Positions 7,815 through 10,703 of a stretch of 10,703 bases of DNA are shown here, piece after piece; within the stretch, counting starts at the first letter, position 1, and each line of letters starts with the position of its first letter. Location of the stretch: the NCBI GenBank assembly GCA_964527995.1, contig CAZGRP010000094.1, forward strand, positions 1 through 10,703, given 5' to 3'. The notes under the pieces are model-generated. The model did no database searches, was not told where the DNA came from, and saw only the letters and a list, made by a program, of their open reading frames with translations. The stretch is from CAZGRP01 sp964527995 (GTDB lineage: Bacteria > Zhuqueibacterota > Zhuqueibacteria > Oceanimicrobiales > CAZGRP01). Both the position numbers and the translations under genes were made by a program.

Positions 7815-7819
7815 CCGTC

Positions 7820-8524
7820 ATGATTTGCCAGCGTTGTGGAACCAAGAACGAGCCGAGCTATAAGTTTTGCTTCGAGTGTGGTAATTTCTTGCAGCAAGGT
7901 CGCACCAACGAGCGGCTGCTGTTGGCTTTGGACTACGAACGCCAGGGCGAGCCGGACCAGGCTGTTCGTCAGCTCAAGGCCGTCATCGACAGCGAGCCCA
8001 AGAACGCTCATGCCCAGAAGTTACTGGGGAACGTCTACTTCCACATGGGCTTGCTTGATTGGGCCATCAACGCATACCAGGCAGCGGTGTCGCAAGACCA
8101 GGAGTACATCGACGCCTTCTACGACCTTGGGGTGGCGCTCTACCACCGGGCCCGGGTTGCCGAGGCGATCGAGAGTTTTGAAAAGGTGCTGGACCTGAAC
8201 CCCGAGTATCATGCTGCCCACTACCGCCTGGGTGTCTGCTATCACCACATTGGCAATCTGGATAAGGCCATCGAGCACTTCACGAATTCACTGATGCTGA
8301 CACCGGAATATGTCATGGCCCACTACCATCTCGGCGTGATGTATTTGAAGAGAGAGGCCAACCTCAAAAAAGCCGCGGACGAGTTCAAGAAGGTTCTCGA
8401 AGAAGCGCCATCCGACGCCGCCAGTGCCGCCTATCTTGCCGACATCTACGAGAAGCTCGGCGATAAGAAGCTGGCCGCCTTCTACCGCAAGGAAACCCTG
8501 GCAATCAAGGGAAAGTCCGTGTAG
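7820..8524 (+). CDS. Zinc-ribbon and tetratricopeptide-repeat protein
   Basis: Function unknown; the architecture suggests a cytoplasmic scaffold or adaptor. Seen: 234 residues, no signal peptide and no membrane segment. The N-terminus is a minimal zinc ribbon with Cys3, Cys6, Cys17 and Cys20 (CQRC...CFEC). Six tetratricopeptide repeats follow almost without spacers: about 30-61, 62-95, 96-129, 130-163, 164-198 and 199-232. Repeats 2-4 are exactly 34 residues and each carries the usual small and aromatic core positions (for example YDLGVALYHRARVAEAIESFEKVLDLNPE). Repeat 5 has one extra residue, and repeat 6 is the capping repeat. The protein sits between ptb and iorA on the same strand but is separated from each by more than 260 bases, so it may be only loosely linked to them. 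No enzymatic motif is visible. Confidence 0.85.
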   Translation: MICQRCGTKNEPSYKFCFECGNFLQQGRTNERLLLALDYERQGEPDQAVRQLKAVIDSEPKNAHAQKLLGNVYFHMGLLDWAINAYQAAVSQDQEYIDAFYDLGVALYHRARVAEAIESFEKVLDLNPEYHAAHYRLGVCYHHIGNLDKAIEHFTNSLMLTPEYVMAHYHLGVMYLKREANLKKAADEFKKVLEEAPSDAASAAYLADIYEKLGDKKLAAFYRKETLAIKGKSV

Positions 8525-8852
8525 GGCGGTCGGCGTTCTGTGACAGCCGGCGGCAACAGCCTGTGGCCGCCCCGAGACGCTGGCGCAGGCGAAGACCCGT
8601 GTGTGCGCTGCAGCCCAAGCCACGGCGCGAAGCGCAATAGACGACTGAATGTGGTTGAACTTCCTTCCTTGCCGGGGGCGTGGCAGCCTGGAGGCCGTCA
8701 TTCCTCAAAGATGAGAATACTGGGACGATATTCCCAACAATAAGAAAAACTGCCAACCTTACCTCGTATTTCGCCTCGTTTCGTGTTGTATAAATCACTC
8801 ATTATCTGACACTTCCCGTTGTCGCCACCCGCCTCGGCGTCTCTTCCCGCCC
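8525..8852. other. Intergenic region upstream of iorA
   Basis: No gene is supported here. The first 180 bases are GC-rich and contain a GGCGGC/GCCGCC hairpin (8549-8554 with 8566-8571) without a T-run, possibly the 3' end structure of the TPR transcript. From about 8700 the DNA becomes AT-rich, with a palindrome at 8721-8736 and TATAAA at 8789-8794. No acceptable -35 partner was found for the TATAAA box. The AT-rich half fits an upstream activating region for the promoter at 8853. Confidence 0.5.
8721..8736. repeat. Palindrome upstream of the iorA promoter
   Basis: TGGGACGATATTCCCA has TGGGA and TCCCA arms around a six-base centre. It lies about 117 bases before the candidate -24 element, a normal distance for the binding site of a sigma-54 activator. 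No copy was found before buk, which weakens the idea of a shared activator site. Confidence 0.35.
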
Positions 8853-8868
8853 TGGCATGTTTTTTGAG
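8853..8868 (+). promoter_or_regulatory. Candidate sigma-54 (-24/-12) promoter of iorA
   Basis: TGGCATGTTTTTTGAG matches the RpoN consensus at TGGCA, at the G of position 7 and at TTG, with exact spacing; GA replaces GC at -12, as in the buk site. Over the first 15 bases it differs from the buk element at one position only. The predicted start of transcription is near 8879, giving a leader of about 37 bases. Confidence 0.55.
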
Positions 8869-8901
8869 AAGTCCATAAGATCGACTGAACACAGTGGATG
8901 C

Positions 8902-8909
8902 GGAAGAGG
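8902..8909 (+). promoter_or_regulatory. Ribosome-binding site deciding the iorA start
   Basis: GGAAGAGG lies six bases before the ATG at 8916. An in-frame ATG at 8898 would overlap this site and add MRKRRD, which does not resemble the family N-terminus, so 8916 is preferred. Confidence 0.75.
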
Positions 8910-8915
8910 CGCGAC

Positions 8916-10658
8916 ATGAAGGTCTTGCTTTCCGGAAACGAAGCGATTGCCCGCGGCGCCTATGAAGCGGGTGTCGTATTTGCCGCTGCTTACCCGGGGA
9001 CTCCGAGCACCGAGATCCTCGAGGCGGCGGCCAGATACAGTGAGATTCGGGCCCAGTGGGCTCCGAACGAAAAGGTAGCGCTGGAGACGGCTGCGGGTGC
9101 GGCACTCGGCGGTGGCAGGGCGCTGGTGGCCATGAAACACGTCGGACTCAATGTCGCAGCCGATCCGTTCTTCAGCCTGCCCTACATGGGAGTCAACGCT
9201 GGACTGGTGATCGTTTCTGCCGACGATCCCGGCATGCACTCCTCGCAGAATGAGCAGGACAATCGCTGGTTCGCCAAAGCGGCAAGAGTGCCCATGCTCG
9301 AACCGGCCGACAGTCAGGAAGCGAAGGACTTCCTCCGCCTGGGCTTCTGGCTGAGCGAGAAGTACGACACGCCGGTGCTTTTTCGGGTGACAACACGAAT
9401 CTCGCACAGCATGTGTCCGGTGGTCCTTGGGGAGCGGGAGGTGCCGCCGGAGCGAGGCTACCAGAAGGATTTTCGCCACCGGGTGTTGTTACCCTCGAAC
9501 GCCCGCCCCCGACACAGCATCATCGAAGAGCGGTTGCGGCAGATCCTGGAAGACAGTGTCGTGGCATCGGCGAATCGGTTGATTCTACGGGACCGCCGCA
9601 TCGGCATTATCACCGCCGGGGTGGCTTATCAGTACGCGCGCGAAGTCTTTCCGGATGTTTCGTTCCTCAAACTCGGCCTGACCCATCCGCTGCCGGTGAA
9701 GCTGATTCGCGAGTTCGCTCGCCAGGTGGACAGGATTTACGTCGTCGAGGAACTCGATCCCTACCTGGAGGAGCAGATCCGTGCCCTGGGAATCGTCGTG
9801 AAGGGGAAGGAGATCGTGCCCCGGATCGGCGAACTGGATCCCGGAGTGCTGCGCGACAGCTTCGGCGTCAACGGTCGCGGCAACGGGAAATGGACAGTTG
9901 AGATCGACGTACCGCCACGGCCGCCGCTGCTCTGTCCGGGATGCCCGCATGCCGGGATGTTCTACGCCTTCAAGAAGCTGCGGCTGACCGTTGCGGGCGA
10001 TATCGGCTGCTACACGCTCGGGGCGCTGCCTCCTCTGTCCGCCATGGACACGTGCCTGAACATGGGAGCCAGCATCGGCATGTCGGAGGGCATGCGGGCG
10101 GTGCTGGGGGAGAAGGCCGGTAAGGTCGTCGCCGTCATCGGCGACTCGACCTTCATCCATTCAGGCATCAGCGGACTCATCGATGTCGTCTACAACGGCG
10201 GTGCGGATCTGGTGGTGATTCTCGACAACCAAACCACTGCGATGACGGGGCACCAGGAGCATCCAGGAACGGGACGGACCCTGAGAGGGGAAGCAACCCA
10301 CAAGCTCGACCTGGTGGCGCTCTGCCAGGCTATCGGCGTGCGGCGCGTGGTCGAGGTCGACCCATACGATCTGGGGAACGTGGTCAAGGTCCTGAAGGCC
10401 GAGTTGGCCCAGGAGGAGCCTTCCGTCGTCATCGCCAGGGGGCCGTGCGTGCTGAAAAAGCGGGAGATGCTCGGGCCGACCTATGCGATCGACATGCAGA
10501 AGTGTAAGGCCTGCAATCTTTGCTTGAAAATCGGTTGTTCGGCCATCGAGCGCCAAGACGACATCTTTCGCATCGACCCCGGCTCTTGTGTCGGCTGTGG
10601 CCTGTGCGCGAAGGTTTGTAATCTGAACGCCATTGCGCCGGAGAGTGTGGTGGATTGA
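8916..10658 (+). CDS. iorA: Indolepyruvate:ferredoxin oxidoreductase, alpha subunit
   Basis: Oxidatively decarboxylates aryl 2-oxoacids (indolepyruvate, phenylpyruvate, hydroxyphenylpyruvate) to aryl-acetyl-CoA, CO2 and reduced ferredoxin, together with the small IorB subunit; cytoplasmic and oxygen-sensitive. Seen: 580 residues, near the family's usual 580-650. The N-terminal pyrimidine-binding domain has GNEAIARGAYEAG at 7-19, YPGTPSTEI at 26-34, MKHVGLNVA at 73-81 and ADDPGMHSSQNEQDNR at 102-117. The TPP domain begins with CPGCPH at 340-345 and carries GDS at 409-411 and Asn438 (DNQTTAMTG), the TPP/Mg motif with normal spacing. The C-terminus is a two-[4Fe-4S] ferredoxin module: Cys530, 533, 536 and 541 (the last gap is four residues, without the usual Pro), and Cys558, 561, 564 and 568. 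It follows the TPR gene by 391 bases, and a candidate sigma-54 promoter lies just upstream. iorB is not in the window and probably follows. Exact 2-oxoacid specificity cannot be read from sequence. Confidence 0.95.
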   Translation: MKVLLSGNEAIARGAYEAGVVFAAAYPGTPSTEILEAAARYSEIRAQWAPNEKVALETAAGAALGGGRALVAMKHVGLNVAADPFFSLPYMGVNAGLVIVSADDPGMHSSQNEQDNRWFAKAARVPMLEPADSQEAKDFLRLGFWLSEKYDTPVLFRVTTRISHSMCPVVLGEREVPPERGYQKDFRHRVLLPSNARPRHSIIEERLRQILEDSVVASANRLILRDRRIGIITAGVAYQYAREVFPDVSFLKLGLTHPLPVKLIREFARQVDRIYVVEELDPYLEEQIRALGIVVKGKEIVPRIGELDPGVLRDSFGVNGRGNGKWTVEIDVPPRPPLLCPGCPHAGMFYAFKKLRLTVAGDIGCYTLGALPPLSAMDTCLNMGASIGMSEGMRAVLGEKAGKVVAVIGDSTFIHSGISGLIDVVYNGGADLVVILDNQTTAMTGHQEHPGTGRTLRGEATHKLDLVALCQAIGVRRVVEVDPYDLGNVVKVLKAELAQEEPSVVIARGPCVLKKREMLGPTYAIDMQKCKACNLCLKIGCSAIERQDDIFRIDPGSCVGCGLCAKVCNLNAIAPESVVD

Positions 10659-10703
10659 GTTTCGGGTTTCGGAGTTATGGAGTTGTGCAGTCTTGGAGAC
10701 CTG
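10659..10703 (+). repeat. Degenerate short tandem repeats after iorA, cut by the window end
   Basis: Directly after the iorA stop, GTTTCGG is repeated twice (10659-10672). Overlapping its end begins a run of eight-base units, GGAGTTAT, GGAGTTGT, GCAGTCTT and GGAGACCT (10671-10702). No ribosome-binding site or start codon for a next gene is seen in these 45 bases. The stretch resembles the short, fast-changing intergenic repeats found in some bacterial genomes. Its full extent lies outside the window. Confidence 0.5.

Larger units (their letters stand above)
7556..7819. other. Intergenic region between ptb and the TPR gene
   Basis: There is no gene in these 264 bases. The first part is GC-rich with a weak GGGCC/GGCCC hairpin (7568-7588) that has no T-run, so I see no intrinsic terminator after ptb. 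The last 90 bases carry a cluster of CTTG/CAAG inverted motifs and a poor sigma-54-like match, listed separately. Whether the TPR gene is read through from buk-ptb or has its own promoter cannot be settled from the sequence. Confidence 0.5.

Noticed and set aside
6626..8011. 461-codon open frame on the minus strand
   Set aside because: It is antisense to ptb, crosses an intergenic region and the start of the TPR gene, and has no domain. The + strand genes here have clear family motifs.
8549..8571. GGCGGC/GCCGCC hairpin after the TPR gene as an intrinsic terminator
   Set aside because: The stem is GC-rich but has an 11-base loop and no T-tract follows.
8789..8794. TATAAA as a sigma-70 -10 box for iorA
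   Set aside because: No hexamer resembling TTGACA is found 16-18 bases upstream, and the sigma-54-type element downstream is the better match.

Overview
The window reads as a chromosomal segment from an anaerobic or facultative peptide-degrading bacterium with a fairly GC-rich genome (roughly 60% by eye). Every recognisable gene lies on the + strand. The mix of a signal-bearing M1 aminopeptidase with a HEAT-repeat tail, an S46 dipeptidyl-peptidase, a butyrate kinase/phosphate butyryltransferase pair and an indolepyruvate:ferredoxin oxidoreductase subunit would fit Acidobacteriota or a neighbouring deep lineage (Aminicenantota, Calditrichota/KSB1, Zixibacteria-like). That assignment is an inference from gene content; no rRNA or other phylogenetic marker is present.

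Layout: (1) 17-2497, exported M1 metallo-aminopeptidase with HEAT repeats; (2) 2711-4822, exported S46 serine dipeptidyl-peptidase with intact triad and a Gly at the specificity position, followed by a strong intrinsic terminator (4841-4883); (3) 4884-5570, a gene-poor stretch ending in a candidate sigma-54 promoter; (4) 5571-7555, buk-ptb, translationally coupled by an ATGA overlap; (5) 7820-8524, a zinc-ribbon plus six-TPR protein; (6) 8525-8915, intergenic, with a second, nearly identical candidate sigma-54 promoter; (7) 8916-10658, iorA, the large subunit of indolepyruvate:ferredoxin oxidoreductase; (8) a 45-base tail with degenerate 7-8 base tandem repeats, cut by the window edge.

How the genes could work together (inference): the two exported exopeptidases release dipeptides and amino acids. 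After transamination, 2-oxoacids are oxidised by IorAB to acyl-CoA, CO2 and reduced ferredoxin. Ptb swaps CoA for phosphate and Buk makes ATP plus the free acid. This would be amino-acid (Stickland-like) fermentation with substrate-level phosphorylation. iorB, the essential partner of iorA, is not inside the window.

The most notable signal is regulatory. The leaders of buk-ptb and iorA share a 15-base element (TGGCAT-N-TTTTTTGA) that matches the spacing of -24/-12 sigma-54 promoters, suggesting that the two halves of the pathway form one RpoN regulon, with a looser candidate before the S46 peptidase gene. No CRISPR array, insertion sequence, tRNA or rRNA gene was seen, and I found no clear previously undescribed multi-gene system.
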